A stretch of DNA of 64,000 nt from Epiperipatus broadwayi (Eukaryota; Onychophora; Udeonychophora; Euonychophora; Peripatidae). The notes below the pieces were generated by a model that did not search any database, was not told the DNA's origin, and worked only from the letters and a program-made list of their open reading frames with translations. Position 1 is the stretch's first letter. Each line of letters opens with the position of its first letter. This document shows, in pieces, positions 9,336-21,282 of this stretch. Made by a program: the position numbers and the translations under genes. The DNA lies in the NCBI GenBank assembly GCA_028023455.1, contig JAQFVV010012402.1:9652292-9716291 (forward strand), given 5' to 3'.

Positions 9336-11345
9336 ATGTCTGTTTTTCTATTTTCATTGTGTGGTTGCTTTTGTTGTGTCATAATTTAGTGAAAAAAAGT
9401 GTTTGCTCTCGTTACTCATTCTAGAAATATTCATTACATTAGAATCTTATTATATAAATGTTTTTCTATATGACTTTGCCATGATCAAAGATTATCAATA
9501 ACTAATGAATGGTGAAAGATATTATAAAATAAAATTTTATTAAATGTTTGAGAATGTACTTCCAAATTATTACTAAAAAAAATAAGATTCAAATTTAAAT
9601 AAAAATGCTTAATTGTAAATATCTATAGAAGATAGAGTACATGTGGGTCTGCTTGTAATAAAATGTACTGAATGAAACTTTCATACAGAATTATTTTTAT
9701 TAGTTATCTGTTAAATTATTGAAATCAGTAAGGTGATGTTTTATTAAAAAAGATTTTAAATATAGCATTATCACAGGTTTGATTGGAACAAGCTTGTGTT
9801 GATAAATAAATGATCTACATTGAAATAAATTTCTTAATGAAAAACAACTTTGTTTATACATGTACAGACTTACCTTTTAAATATAGATCATCTAAAGATT
9901 ACACATCAACATTACAAAATTAAAAAATATTACTGGAACTTATAGAAATTTTGTTTATGCTAAATTATATATTTTATAAATGTATGCATTAGCATTATAA
10001 AAGTAAAAAGACTAAATGTGTTAAATAATTGTGATTGATCAATCAATAAAATAGAAATAATTGATTGCAAAATTTACATTTCAGTCATCAAACATATATG
10101 GGATATGATGACAGGAAAATGTGAGTAAATCAAATTAATCGTTGTCTTAGACTATCTCACCTTTAGATGTATAACATTATGAGTACACGCATTATATCTA
10201 TAAATTCTGATAATGCCTATAATTTTTTTTAGGGAGAACCTAAACTCACAAAACCCACTATAGATAATTAATTGCAAAATGGATAAGAATAAATTAAATT
10301 AGTTCTACTCATCAATCATCATATTAATCAGTTCTTGTACAAATAGTCTGAGTCTTGAACTACGTCAAAATTTTATACTATCATTATTGATGGAAATCAT
10401 TACAAATTTTCAAAGGCACATTAATTCTGATGAGAATCAATGAGATTTCATTGAAACCTCAACTACCCCCAGCTATGGAAAATTTTTCTATTTCTGAAAA
10501 TCATACTTTTTTTGATTTGTTTAGACCTGATTACGAAAACTTCTGATTGTTGAAGACTCTACATGATATTTCAATAAATATATATAAAATTGAAACAAGT
10601 ATAAACAATTAACATATTCCTGTAAACTTGTTTAATTCCATATTGTATATACATACATATAACCATAATATTAGTTCCAATGATTCTTGATAAATTTTAT
10701 TTTATTAGTCAATAATTTAAAACAATTTCAAAATGCATAAAAATTTCAGCAGATTAAAAATATGCTCAAGGCAATCACTCTCACAAGATTCTGATGTTAG
10801 GAAAAGTTGGATCTAGGCTATTAAAGGCTTGGAAACTAATCAAAATTTAAAGATATGGTCATTAGAACAAAGTTGAAATGTTACAGTAATTTAAAAATAA
10901 AGTAAATATTAAATATAAAAATAAGTTTAGAACTTTATTTTGTAAATAATTGGAAAAAAAAACTACACTTAAAATGGTGAGAACTTTTTTTATAAATATA
11001 AAATTAACTATAAGAGTGCCTTTACTGAAATACAATAAATTAAAAGCAATATTATTATCATAACTAGGAGGAAACATGGAAAATATTAATTATTGCCATT
11101 GACTTGGGTGTTCAATACCAAAAATGTATTAAGGTTGCATTTAATACTTTTAATGTTTTTTCAGGTATAGGATATTGATTTTTATTTATTAAATTAAAAA
11201 AAATAATAATACAATTTGTGTTAGTACTAAATATTATTTTCTACAAGCATTTCTGTCTCTTACTCTATTTCTCAAAAACTTATGGCTGTTTTTCTCAAAA
11301 TTGCCAATTTTTTTTCTTCCTCCATTTTTATGCATAACCCTATAT

Positions 11346-11527
11346 CAGGGGTGGGCAATTGTTTTGGCTCAAGGGGCCACAGAGGTTGGCGAAGGGCCGT
11401 ATCTTTTTTTCATGACACAATAAATACACTGCTTTATTCCCTGTATTACCAAAGAAATATTGGTTTGTCCATTCTTCATTAAACACACAACATTCATCAC
11501 TGATTTTACATTTTTTCTGAGGGTTCA
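11346..11527 (-). pseudogene. hAT transposase N-terminal fragment (BED-finger lead-in)
   Basis: Within a 157-codon minus-strand frame (11813-11340) the stretch MNPQKKCKISDECCVFNEEW TNQYFF...KAVYLLCHE resembles the start of GTF2IRD2/ZBED-type hAT transposases, which read '...(E)CRxFxEEWTxxYFF...KxVCLxC'. The first Cys of the CxxC pair is Tyr here, and the frame then runs straight into the TIR, so finger and catalytic core are absent. The upstream part of the frame (first ~95 codons) has no recognised similarity. Confidence 0.6.
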
Positions 11528-11798
11528 TGGTTTCACTTAAGTTGGAAATGTATATATTTGCTAATGCAAAGACAAAATTGAAATTAACCAGATCAACTGG
11601 AAAAGCACTGCACATTGTGTCTACACTGCACATGTGTATTGACATGGCCATCCTAGTGAAAAATACGAGACAAATCTTCAGTTGCACATAGGAACGAAAT
11701 CTCAGTTCAAGGTGGATTTTTCTGATTGTCTTGGTGGGCCAAATAAAAACTCTTAGTGGGTTGCATGTGGCCCTCAGGCTGCTATTTGCCCACCTCTG
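11346..11798 (-). mobile_element. hAT transposon remnant, 453 bp
   Basis: Terminal inverted repeats CAGGGGTGGGCAA (left) and CAGAGGTGGGCAA (right, reverse complemented) differ by one base. The flanks CCCTATAT (11338-11345) and TCCTATAT (11799-11806) form an 8-bp duplication with one mismatch, the size typical of hAT. The subterminal GGCTCAAGGGGCCACA is also typical of hAT/Charlie ends. A transposase N-terminus fragment remains on the minus strand. The rest of the transposase is deleted, so the copy is non-autonomous. Confidence 0.85.
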
Positions 11799-11819
11799 TC
11801 CTATATCATTCATAATTCA

Positions 11820-13600
11820 TCTATCTCTATGTATATACTCAACTTAATTCCTAATTTCCTTAAAAAATATTTTTTTAAATTTACTCTTTTCAACATTTTT
11901 ATTTATTAATTTTATTCTTTCAACTCATTTTTTTCATTTCACTTCTAAATCCATATCTCTAAAACTTCCAACTTCATCTCTTCATTATCTGCTCCACAGT
12001 TACACTACAAACATTTGAAAAACTCTTTCTTATATCCAATTTCAATAATCTCCTAACTTTAATGTCTATTTCGTATTTTAATTCTAATTAATTTCTTATT
12101 ATTTCCATTATTCGTTGAACATTTCTGAAAATATTTAAAAGTATTACCTCATTCATAAATTCCTGCCCCCATAGTTCTTACAATTTTCATTGTTCCAGTT
12201 TATTTGTATTTCTTTTCACCTAGACTTTTTCAAACTCTACAATGACGTAAATTGTTACAATTATTTTCACTATTGCAAATACTGACATATTATCAACTGA
12301 CTAATACAATGAACTCTTTGTATCTTGGTTTTTAGAAGCAGTTATTTTAAAGTCATTACCAGCAATGTACCAGATGGTAATGGTAATACATCCACATACA
12401 AAATTAGTTTTTAATAAGGTCATTTATCGGAGAACTTTTGGATCTATCACTTCCTAATATTAAGTGAAGTCCTCATTGACAAAGTCATTAGTCACAAACT
12501 AGTTTGTGGATACAATAGCACTATTTTCTGATTATCTACTGATTACTCAAGCTTCATTCTGGTTTAAGTAAAGAGAACTGCTCCAAAAAATGTATGTTAA
12601 ATGTAAGCAGAAAAAGTCATGTGACGTTTTGTTGGCATAATCCTCTCCAACATTAATATTTAAATATGGAAAACAAATTTACTAATACCTTTCTTTTTAA
12701 AAACATCCAACAAAGTAATCTAATTCTTTCTATCAAATACTTTTTCAAGATGAGTGAAACAAATATTAACCTTCTCTCAGTATAATTCTCAACACTCCAA
12801 TTGTATCTATAGTCCTATCTTTTCTAAATCTAATTTACTCATATAAAAATATCTATTTTAAACTTGTCAATTCAAGACCCATGAGCATCTTATTCATGTG
12901 AGATTAAGTTAATTTTTCTAAAATTAGTCTTTTTCTCATAACTGTTAAAAGGACATTACTAAACACTCTCCTGAATCATATTATAAACATAGACTAATTT
13001 TTTTAATTTTTTTTCCAATAATAGACTTTAATCATTTAAAGGCAATTGTCAATTCTCTTTGCTTTTTAAATTTTGGTCTTAAAATTTTTTCGTTCATTAC
13101 CGAAAAAGTTATTTTATTTTTTTTATACGACATTTTTTATTATTTTTTAAATGCATCTATTTTCTTAATTATCTAAATCATTATTTCTTATGATTTTGCT
13201 TTCCTTGTTCTAAATTATTTTATCTACTGGGATAAAGTTACATTCACTTCTTTTTAGTAATTCCTTTAATCTATACTTTTTTTTTCTAACTATTCACTCC
13301 TGGCACTATTTATTAATTTATTATTAAGCTTTCTATAAATACTTCTACTACTTACAGAATTCACATTTGTTGATCCTCTCTCTACCATTCTACTCATCAC
13401 ATTATTAGTTATTCAAGACATTTTTACTTTCTTATTTATTTCATAGTGGACTATATTGCAGTATCTTTTTAATTTTCTTTAAATAACTTCTTTTATTAAA
13501 TTTATTTTATCAATTAGCCCATTACTACTTGAACTTAAAACTGAATTATCAATTGTCTCTTTTTTGTCTCAGTTCTTATCCTTAAATTTTTTTTTACTGC
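11820..13600 (-). mobile_element. Degenerate LINE (RTE-like) fossil
   Basis: Pyrimidine-rich plus strand, so coding lay on the minus strand. Around 12870-12725, reading minus with frameshifts, fragments resemble the RT segment GTR-AIGVLRIILERRL...LEKxFDRxNxITLLDVxKKKG, i.e. fingers leading into motif A ('DLEKAFDRVNW' in relatives). The frame is full of stops. A foldback-like segment at 12340-12570 interrupts the expected downstream half. No intact domain remains. Confidence 0.5.
12345..12575. repeat. Diverged Fold-2-type foldback fragment
   Basis: TCACAAACTAGTTTGTGGATA, TCTACTGATTACTCAAGCTT and a preceding inverted partner (GTACCAGATGGTAATGGTAAT, near 12366) resemble segments of the palindromic repeats at 43.2-44.9 and 52.4-53.1 kb. 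Boundaries are uncertain. Confidence 0.35.
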
Positions 13601-14109
13601 TACTTCTACTGCTTTATAGGACATAAGATTGGCTTATTCAAAGCTAAAAACTCATTATTCTCTCTCCTTTTCTTTACCTTACTGACCTCAGTCACTTAAA
13701 CCCAATCAACATGGACCTCTCATATCATTTCCTTGAATTAACTGTGATAATGAGATTGAATGTTTGTGCAAACTCTTACAATATACACAATTCTGATTAC
13801 AATCTTCTTTTAGTATTGGAGTATGTAAGAATGAAAAGCTCTCAGTATTGAAAAATAGCATTAGCAACATGTTTTGGACATTAAGAATTCTTAGTTGTTA
13901 TTCAGTACAATCAATAATGAATTGCTTGAAACGGAAGATGGTACAAATAAGTTTCATTTAAGAATTTCATGCTCTTAGAAAAGATGATCTAAAAATGATC
14001 CTTCTCATAAAATATGACTAGGTTGCATAATCTGGAAAATTATTATAGAAATAATTATAATATCAATAATAAAGTTGTAATTATTTATTAAGCACACAGA
14101 AAGTATATG

Positions 14110-14348
14110 TAAATACTTTTAAGACAGACTATAACTTGTATCAAATGCACCTTGAAATTTTATAATAGTCAAGCAACATCTTTATTTTGCCGATAGAGGG
14201 ACCTCTCAAACCAAGATGGCTGCTCTTATCTTTACAAAAAGTCGCTATCTTGTGTCATGGTTTGGGAAGTCCCTTTATCGGCAAAATAAAGATATTGCTT
14301 GACTATTATGCATTTGATACAGGTTATAGTCTATCTTAAAAGTATTTA
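14110..14348. mobile_element. Palindromic MITE, 239 bp
   Basis: Left arm TAAATACTTTTAAGACAGAC...CTTTATTTTGCCGATAGAGG and right arm are reverse complements over roughly 100 bp: the right arm reads CCTTTATCGGCAAAATAAAG...ATCTTAAAAGTATTTA. The left arm has about 15 extra bases after CAAATGC. The central ~40 bases do not pair well. No coding capacity. TSD not certain because the flanks are AT-rich. Confidence 0.7.
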
Positions 14349-16167
14349 AATATCAATAATAGTAAAGATAGCATAGTAAAAGAAAGTTAGTACTTTGATC
14401 TTTTTTGTAAATATAAATGCATAGAATTAGCCAGAAATGGAACAGGATTTGTAGCTAGGAAGTTAATTGAAGTTTATGATTGTCATAGCTGCTCTTATTT
14501 GCATTGAAAAAAAGGCTTAATTAAATAAGTAGAAAAAAGAATAGTTCATTAACCGAAGAAGACTGAAAGATAATGCCAGGACCATTCTTGATAAGATTTA
14601 TTCATGACATTAGTTTCTGCAATGATATTAGTGCATTAGATTCATAAAGTTCAGAGAAATAATGCTATTATTTTCTATTGCATAACAATGAAAAAAATCA
14701 ATTTTTTTTTTCATGGGTATATTAATGTACTTATTTCAGCAGAAATGGTAAAACCAAAGTTTTTGGAAATAAAGATATTAACAATGAATGGTCTGTTGTT
14801 AGTGAATTTTTGTACAACACATGAATTGATTATCATGTTATAGTTAGAATATATAAAAAGTCAATCTAATATATGATTGCTTAGAAGTGCAGATAGTTGG
14901 ACAGATCCAATATATCATTTATTGCAGTATAGCTTACAAATTTATTTAATCTTCAATCTAAAGTAATTATTCTCCATTATATATAATTCAACCTCTCCTT
15001 TCTGTACTTTTATCTTCTCACTAAATCTACAACTATCAAGCTTTTCAAGTTTAAAAATAAATTGATCATTTTTATATGCATATTCTTCTAATATTTATAA
15101 ATTCTAATGGTTTTAGCTTGGCAATTGTAATCAGATTGATATGGGTTCCCCTATTTTCACTGGAATAGTTTTCCACTTTTACTATTTCTATCAGAGACAT
15201 AACAGAAAAAGAAAGTTTAAGAAGGTATGAATTATAGCCAAAGACAGGTATGCATTAAATAAAAAAGCATCCCTCTTTTTGATAATAACAATAAATTTAA
15301 TTTTATGTAAATCTGATAAACAATAAACAAATATAGGGTAACCGGTTGGGTTACATAGTACACCAATAATAATCTAGTGTGTGTGCATATATATATATAA
15401 AGTAAAGGAAAAGTACAAATAAACACACAATAAATTTTTGTAGATATTTTTTTTATATTTCCTAAAATAAAATAAGGTACTTATAACCTAAGCGGTCTTG
15501 GCCACTTGATGGCGTTCTGGCTCGCCAAAACACCTAACAAATGCCATTTACAAGGCCTGACTTACGGCTATAGAAAACATCTGTTTCTCTTAGCCATTAT
15601 GAAGGTCCTAACGCAGAAATAATACGGCCTATTTCTGCTTCGCGACAGTTACTGTCAATCCACACACTTATCTTTCGTGTACAGTTTGATATATATGTGT
15701 GTGTAGTTTGATTAGTCAAATTTTTACAATATACGTTACACAATCTTTGTATTTGTAATGAATTTAAGAAACCTGAGTTTATAGTAATTTTCCAAATGGA
15801 CACACTCTTATTTTGAGAAGGTGTAATGTGTAAAAGCTTGCCGAGGGTATGTCAACAGAATTCAGCCGAGTTCGCGTGCGAAATCTCGTTTTCACGTGAA
15901 ATACCACGTAGTTCATAAAATAGCTAGCGATCGTGTAACTTTTTCCGCAGTTGCCGAAAACAGAAGCTGAGTATTTCTGCTGTCCAATAAAAATATACAC
16001 GATTTTTTGTAAATTTCATAGAGAGCTCATATTATAAACATGTTTAATAAGTAAATAAGACATTTAGATATGTTTGTTGTTGTTTAAAAAAGTTAGAGTT
16101 TCTTTCTTTTGTCTGACTACGGTTACGGTTTTGATATCTTTTATTTTAGCATTACAAAAAACAGAAC

Positions 16168-16201
16168 ACTAACCCTAAACCTAACCCTAAAACTAACCCT
16201 A
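16168..16201. repeat. Degenerate telomere-like (CCCTAA)n
   Basis: CACTAACCCTAAACCTAACC followed by CTAAAACTAACCCTAC: three to four imperfect CCCTAA units (TTAGGG on the other strand). They lie inside a mobile element, so this is an interstitial motif, not a chromosome end. Confidence 0.7.
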
Positions 16202-16226
16202 CACAGTTGTTTTGTTATGTAGAAAG

Positions 16227-16605
16227 CAATAATTAAGCGAAAGACATCACAGAGTAGCAGCTTTGTCCAAAAACAGCGATTTAAAAATTAAAAAAAAGGT
16301 TGTCGTTTACCAATAATTAAGCGAAAGACATCACTAAATAGACATCGCAGAGTAGCAGCTTTATCCAAAAACAGTGATTTAAAAATAAAAAAAAGGTTGT
16401 CGTTTATCAATAATTAAGCGAAAGACATCGCTAAATAGACATCACAGAGTAGCAGTTTTGTCCAAAAACAGCGATTTAAAAATTAAAAAAAAGGTTGTCA
16501 TTTACCAATAATTAAGCGAAAGACTACGCTAAATAGGTACCGCAGAGTAGCAGCTTTGTCCAAAAACAGTGATTTAAAAATATAAAAAAAGGTTGTCGTT
16601 TACTA
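16227..16605. repeat. ~97-bp tandem satellite, 4 copies
   Basis: Units start with CAATAATTAAGCGAAAGAC at 16227, 16311, 16408 and 16506 and end with AAAAAAGGTTGTCGTTTA. Unit 1 lacks 14 bases (TAAATAGACATCGC) and is 84 bp; the others are 97-98 bp. Shared core: GCAGAGTAGCAGCTTTGTCC. Units are very similar. Confidence 0.85.
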
Positions 16606-17079
16606 AATACAAAATTAAAATTAAACAATTTTTTTAATAAAAAGGCATGAAAAAAAAAGTTATATCAATCAATAAATTAATAACCAAAAAAAAACAGCGA
16701 TTCGATTTAAAAATATAACGCGGCCCCGAACATTGTATTGTATTGTTTTTGACTTCCAACAATGCCATCAAGTGGCCAAGCCTGATTACATTATAATTAC
16801 CTAAAATAATAATAAGTAAAGGGTTAAATAACTCTGGGCTTAAAGTAAAATTTCATCATGAAATTAATATTTTAAAAAGGTCTGAATAAATATAAATATT
16901 GCATTATTATTAATTATTACTCTGATTTTAAAATTTAAAAACACCCTATTGTATTTTTGAAATTTTAATTAATTAAACAAAATTTTTATCTATTAGAAAT
17001 CCCCTAAGTAAAAACATGTATATGTTTTCAAAGGGATTAGTGAGATAAAAATAGAAACTCTGTTTTTAATCAAGCTGCT

Positions 17080-19380
17080 GTTATCACCTTAGATGATTCT
17101 ATAAAAGGGCTGATAACAAATTAGCTCCAGTCTGGATAGTGATTTTGAAAATAACAGTTCTGCTTGCAGTTTTGTAAGAGTTGGTTAGAAGAGTTTTTAA
17201 TATTTTAAGCAGTTACCAACTAGGCTAACTGCAAAGTTTGGATAATGATTTTGAAGAGAGCAGTATGTTGTTGGCTGTAGTAGAGAGTTGACAGTCAGTT
17301 ACCATAAACTGATGTAGCTGAAGGCAAGATAGTAGACTGTTTTCTTTAGCAGGAGTTTGAATTCACATGGAGAAAATGACCCACTTTTTATGCTGAAATT
17401 CATATCCTAAAATCTATCAAACCAAGACAGCTGATTGCCTGGAATAATCCTAGATAGAGCGGAGACCAATTACAAATCAAGATTTTACATGGATTACATA
17501 CTTTTACCTGATGATGACAACAAACATGGATTATATTTTTCTAATGGACCAAAAGAATCAGCTTGCTAAATAAATAATTATATAGATGCTGACTATCTAA
17601 AGGCAGAGAAGAACAGATAAAAATATACATTTTGAAAGTGATGCATGAATTTGTACTTTTTATGTTTATGGTGGGTATATAGTTGGACAGGGCTATCTGG
17701 ATGCGGTGTGTTCATGATGCTCTGAAGTATAGGATCGGCACTGTCTAGACCTAGATGTGAAGTTCCAGAGTAGTCCAGTGGTGAATATATATATAGGCCT
17801 CATGAATAGGCCTGGGTCTCATGAATAGACCTCATTTATAGCCCTAAGTCGCACAGAGATGAGCAGGGTTGGCTCAATGCCTTTTAATTTTTTTTCTGGA
17901 TACTACTCTTTGAGGATGATCTGTCTGGGTACTTAGAAGGGGCAGTGCTTAAAAATGAGGTATTTTCTCGTGACATCATGGAGCAGTGTGTGTTTGATAG
18001 TCCATGCTTGGCTATCCACTTATCATGGCATGGGGAGCTGTTGTCCGCATATTCACTTTTCCTACCTCACCCTGCCTACTTCATCAGCATTAACTAATCA
18101 AGCAGAAAGACATTTAAAAAAAAAATTTTTTTTTGATTCTATAAAACGATATTATCTTTTGTTTATTAAAAAAAAAAAGAGAACTTTTAAATTGAAACTA
18201 ATTTTAAATTATATCTATATTTTGTTTATACACACATATGTGTGAAATTTATGTTTTCCAAATGGATTATGAAAAAAAAAAAATTATTATTGTAACAAGT
18301 TTAAATAGGTAAAACCCAGTGTGCATATATACACGCACTCATATATGTAAAATTATAATCATTTTTTTGTTAGTGAATATTAATTGTATATTATAAATTG
18401 CACGTCTGTGCGCACATATATGTAAATCAATGTAACAATTTGAATTTTGTATAGTAATTATGGAAATCACAAATGAAATAATTATTTTATGTTTAATTGA
18501 AATGTCTTCATCATATATTATAAAACGCATATATATGCGTTATAGAAACTAATTAAGAAATAATGCAATTGATGTAATAACTTTAGTTGTGTATGTAATT
18601 TTGTATACTTTTCAAAATCAGAGCCTTATCCTATGAGATCTTAAATACCTTTTTTTTTTTATTATCTTTCATTATTTTTAAATACCTTTATTTTTTTATT
18701 GTTATTAATAAACTTATTTAATTGTTAAAATTGTATTCCATCATCTCTTGTTCACATACAGTAATAGAGCTTTATGTTCTCTGAGCTAGATTCGAGCATG
18801 GGATGAATATATAAATGGGGATGTGTATTTAGTGCTTTGGGGCATCCAGAGATGATCAATCATCATCCTGGTTGGCGCAAAAGAGGATACTGTTTAAAGC
18901 CCATGCACTATTATCTTTTATTTTATGTTAGCCTTATTACGAGTTAAATTTATAATTGGCCAATACAAGTGGCCTGAGCATTGATGATGATCAGCATGTT
19001 TTAAATGTCCCAGCATTATTGATTTGATTTCTGTTTATTGTGTATTTTAATGGATGGGCACTAAGCTGGTGCATCCAAGTTATGTTTATATAATTTCCCA
19101 AGCTGGCAAAGGCTCAATAGTTAGCCTGGTCTAAAGAAGACCCATTTTCCAATCCAGTCACAAGGTTGACTGTTGATTTATATTGTTTATTGTTCAAATC
19201 CAGCCACAAGATTGGTCTGTTGATTTTATTCTGATATATTGTACTGATTTGTTTATTCCCATTATTAATGATGATGAATGGTATTTGAATTATACTTACT
19301 TTTACTTTAAATTGCTGGTTGAATTTATAATTATGCTTTTACTTGCTCTTTTTAGTAGTTGGCTGATCTCACAATGATTC
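17080..19380. other. Unassigned mid-GC repeat-like segments
   Basis: Patches at 17080-17400, 17640-18110 and 18780-19380 are less AT-rich than their surroundings. GATAGTGATTTTGAAAATAACAGT and GATAATGATTTTGAAGAGAGCAGT (near 17137 and 17239) form an internal duplication. TAGCTGAAGGC with a later GAGTTTGAATTCAC (17312-17360) is weakly tRNA-box-like. No coding similarity; ORFs of up to 96 codons (17955-18245) look accidental. Probably old mobile-element pieces. Confidence 0.3.
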
Positions 19381-19778
19381 TTTAATCTCATATTTTTAAA
19401 TATCACATTCTTGTAAATTTTATATTAAATTCTTCTATTCAATAACCCCCATCCCATTACAATAGATAATATAAAATTTCAGCGAAATTGATTCATAAAG
19501 CTATGATTATGATACTCAACATATTGGAAGCGCTTACCAAGAATAAAGAAATTTAAACCAATGTAAGCCTTTTCTATTTAAATGTTTAAACATCTATTAT
19601 CATATTATAATTAGATGTTTATAAACTAAACTCCTCACACACTTTACATGCACTATTTTATACTTATTTTTATGAACAAATGAAAAATCAAGAAATTATT
19701 GATAACGCGTGCACACACACACTGCTTTTACAAAAAATTTTATTTATCGATCAATAGTGACTAGATAACAACAGTAAT

Positions 19779-19930
19779 GTGATGTGATGTACTGTAGCTT
19801 CTTCTTAAACAAAGTCAAGAATCTCTCAGCAATTATGCCCAGAGAAACCTATTAGCTACTTTATTTTACATTCCTCAGTTTAAGTTTTCCCATATTCTGC
19901 TCCATCCCATTTCCACAACATAATCTTTGT
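19779..19930 (-). mobile_element. LINE 3' tail fragment
   Basis: Matches the 3' ends of the LINE copies at 31487 and 34350: GTGATGTGATGTACT, then AATCTCTCAGCAATTATGCC CAGAGAAACC, and ATTCTGCTCCATCCCATTTC CACAACAT. It stops at TTTGTC, where a foldback element begins (AAACTTTCTATACAG), so only about 150 bp of tail survive. Confidence 0.75.
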
Positions 19931-20352
19931 CAAACTTTCTATACAGTAGTGACACCCAGTGCAAGTTTTGGTAATTAATGGATGCCAGAAAAGTTTGTGA
20001 TAAAATCCCTATCTAGTGCCTACTTTTCCAATATTTCCAGACTCATTTCTAATTTGTAGTTTTCATCAGTGAGGAGCCTAAAGAGGTAAAAGGTGGCTCC
20101 TGAAGGATTGCATTAGATCCTAATATCAGGTGCAGTGCTCTCAGATCGAAAGTTTCTTACTGATGAAACCCCTAAGCTAGAAACTAGTTTGCGGATATTG
20201 GATGAATAAACACTAGATAATGATATTATACACAAACCTTTTTGCATCCCTTGATTACTAAGGCTTGCACTGGGTGGCACTATTGTATGGAGAGTTTGCT
20301 ACTGTTTTAACAGCTTGTGTAAGCATAGGAAATGGTGATCATGTGATGAGTA
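19931..20352. mobile_element. Fold-1 palindromic element, copy a
   Basis: Left arm AAACTTTCTATACAGTAGTG...CAGTGCAAG...GGATGCCAGAA pairs with right arm ...CTTGCACTGGGTGGCACTA TTGTATGGAGAGTTT. The centre contains TCAGTGAGGAGCC and its partner. The right arm continues outward (AACAGCTTGTGTAAGCATA...GATCATGTGATG), whereas the matching left outer part is replaced by the LINE tail. Same family as 38406, 43786, 44160 and 59565. Confidence 0.7.
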
Positions 20353-20850
20353 GTTAGCAATATATTTAATTGCAAATCTAAAATTGATAGTTCTGTTTAA
20401 CCAGTTTAAACAACAACAAAAATAATATTGAGTTACATAATAAGTAACTTTTTTACATATAGTATATATTACAATAAGATATTAATTTTATAGAATGACT
20501 AGATAATCGTCAATTTCCAATTAATTGTAATAGCTTATGTCAAAATTATTAGTACATTTACAATTTTTATTTTCAAGACTGAGAGATAGTTATTCAAAGT
20601 ACTGCTGGCTATAATGTATCTACAAAGATAATTCAAGTAATTATTATAAGATCTGATTTTCTGAAGACTGCATCATAAAAACCAACATTTTTTTGTATAG
20701 TTTACTTTTGAATAATATATAAATGAACTCAATAAGTTTTTATTTTCATCAAACTACTAAAAAAAAATCTGTTAAAAAATTATATTCTATGATTATTATA
20801 ATAATTTATCTAATAAATGATATAGTATAAAAAATATTTTAAGTGCTTAC

Positions 20851-20899
20851 CAGAAACATTATGGTGTATAAATTGTCCTGATAGAGAATCAGAAGACAT
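20851..20899 (-). CDS. CINP: CINP-like gene, exon 1 (start codon)
   Basis: On the minus strand ATG (20899-20897) opens MSSDSLSGQFIHHNVS plus one base. It is followed at once by the donor GTAAGC. The 49-nt exon ends in phase 1 and joins exon 2 (5889) to make an uninterrupted frame into the conserved CINP core. An A sits at position -3 of the start. The short divergent N-terminus before the conserved block fits the family, whose first ~20 residues vary. The exon is too short to stand alone; support comes from phase match, strand and splice sites. No promoter motif was recognised upstream. Confidence 0.65.
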
Positions 20900-21282
20900 T
20901 TTCTTCTATAATGTGCTTGCAAACTATTTACATTAAAAAATAAAATAAGAATAATGTACCAAAAGATGTAAAAATGAAAACTTAAAATTGTAATATAAAA
21001 TTAAGAAGATTAATTAAATTATATTAGAGACAATTTAAAAAATCTATTGAGTACTAGAAAACAACTACAAACATGAAGTATTTCTGAGTATGAATTTCCT
21101 GTACTTATTTTTACAACTTTTACTTTCCTTCTTTGTTGTTGTTTCTCTTAAATATGGATCTAACAGAAAATCTTTTTAAACAGCATGAGATAACAAAACT
21201 TATTTTTCTCCCCACAATGCACATACAATCTTGATTTATTTGCATTTATCTTCAGGGCAGTTTGTGTAACCACATTATGAGC

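Larger units (their letters stand above)
15488..16795. mobile_element. Satellite-bearing element with inverted ends
   Basis: CTTGGCCACTTGATGGC (15497-15513) is exactly repeated in inverted orientation at 16764-16780. Between the ends the sequence is distinctly more GC-rich on the left (15490-16000). It then carries telomere-like CCCTAA units (16168-16201) and a ~97-bp satellite of four units (16227-16605). No transposase was recognised; minus-strand ORFs of 68 and 73 codons (15597-15803, 15779-16000) match nothing I know. Non-autonomous elements with internal tandem arrays occur among Helitron-like and 'pearl'-type elements of invertebrates. I cannot assign the class. Confidence 0.55.
5890..20850 (-). 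other. CINP-like intron 1 (14.96 kb)
   Basis: The interval between the two in-phase minus-strand exons has GT at the exon 1 end and AG at the exon 2 end. It carries an LTR element, a hAT remnant, a LINE fossil, a MITE, a satellite-bearing element and a LINE-foldback junction, described separately. A missed small exon inside cannot be excluded, but exon 1 and exon 2 join without one. Stretches 5940-7237, 9336-11337 and 13600-15480 (apart from the MITE at 14110) show nothing recognisable. Confidence 0.7.

Noticed and set aside
16168-16201. Chromosome end or telomere
   Set aside because: Only a few imperfect CCCTAA units inside a mobile element, with a coding locus on both sides.
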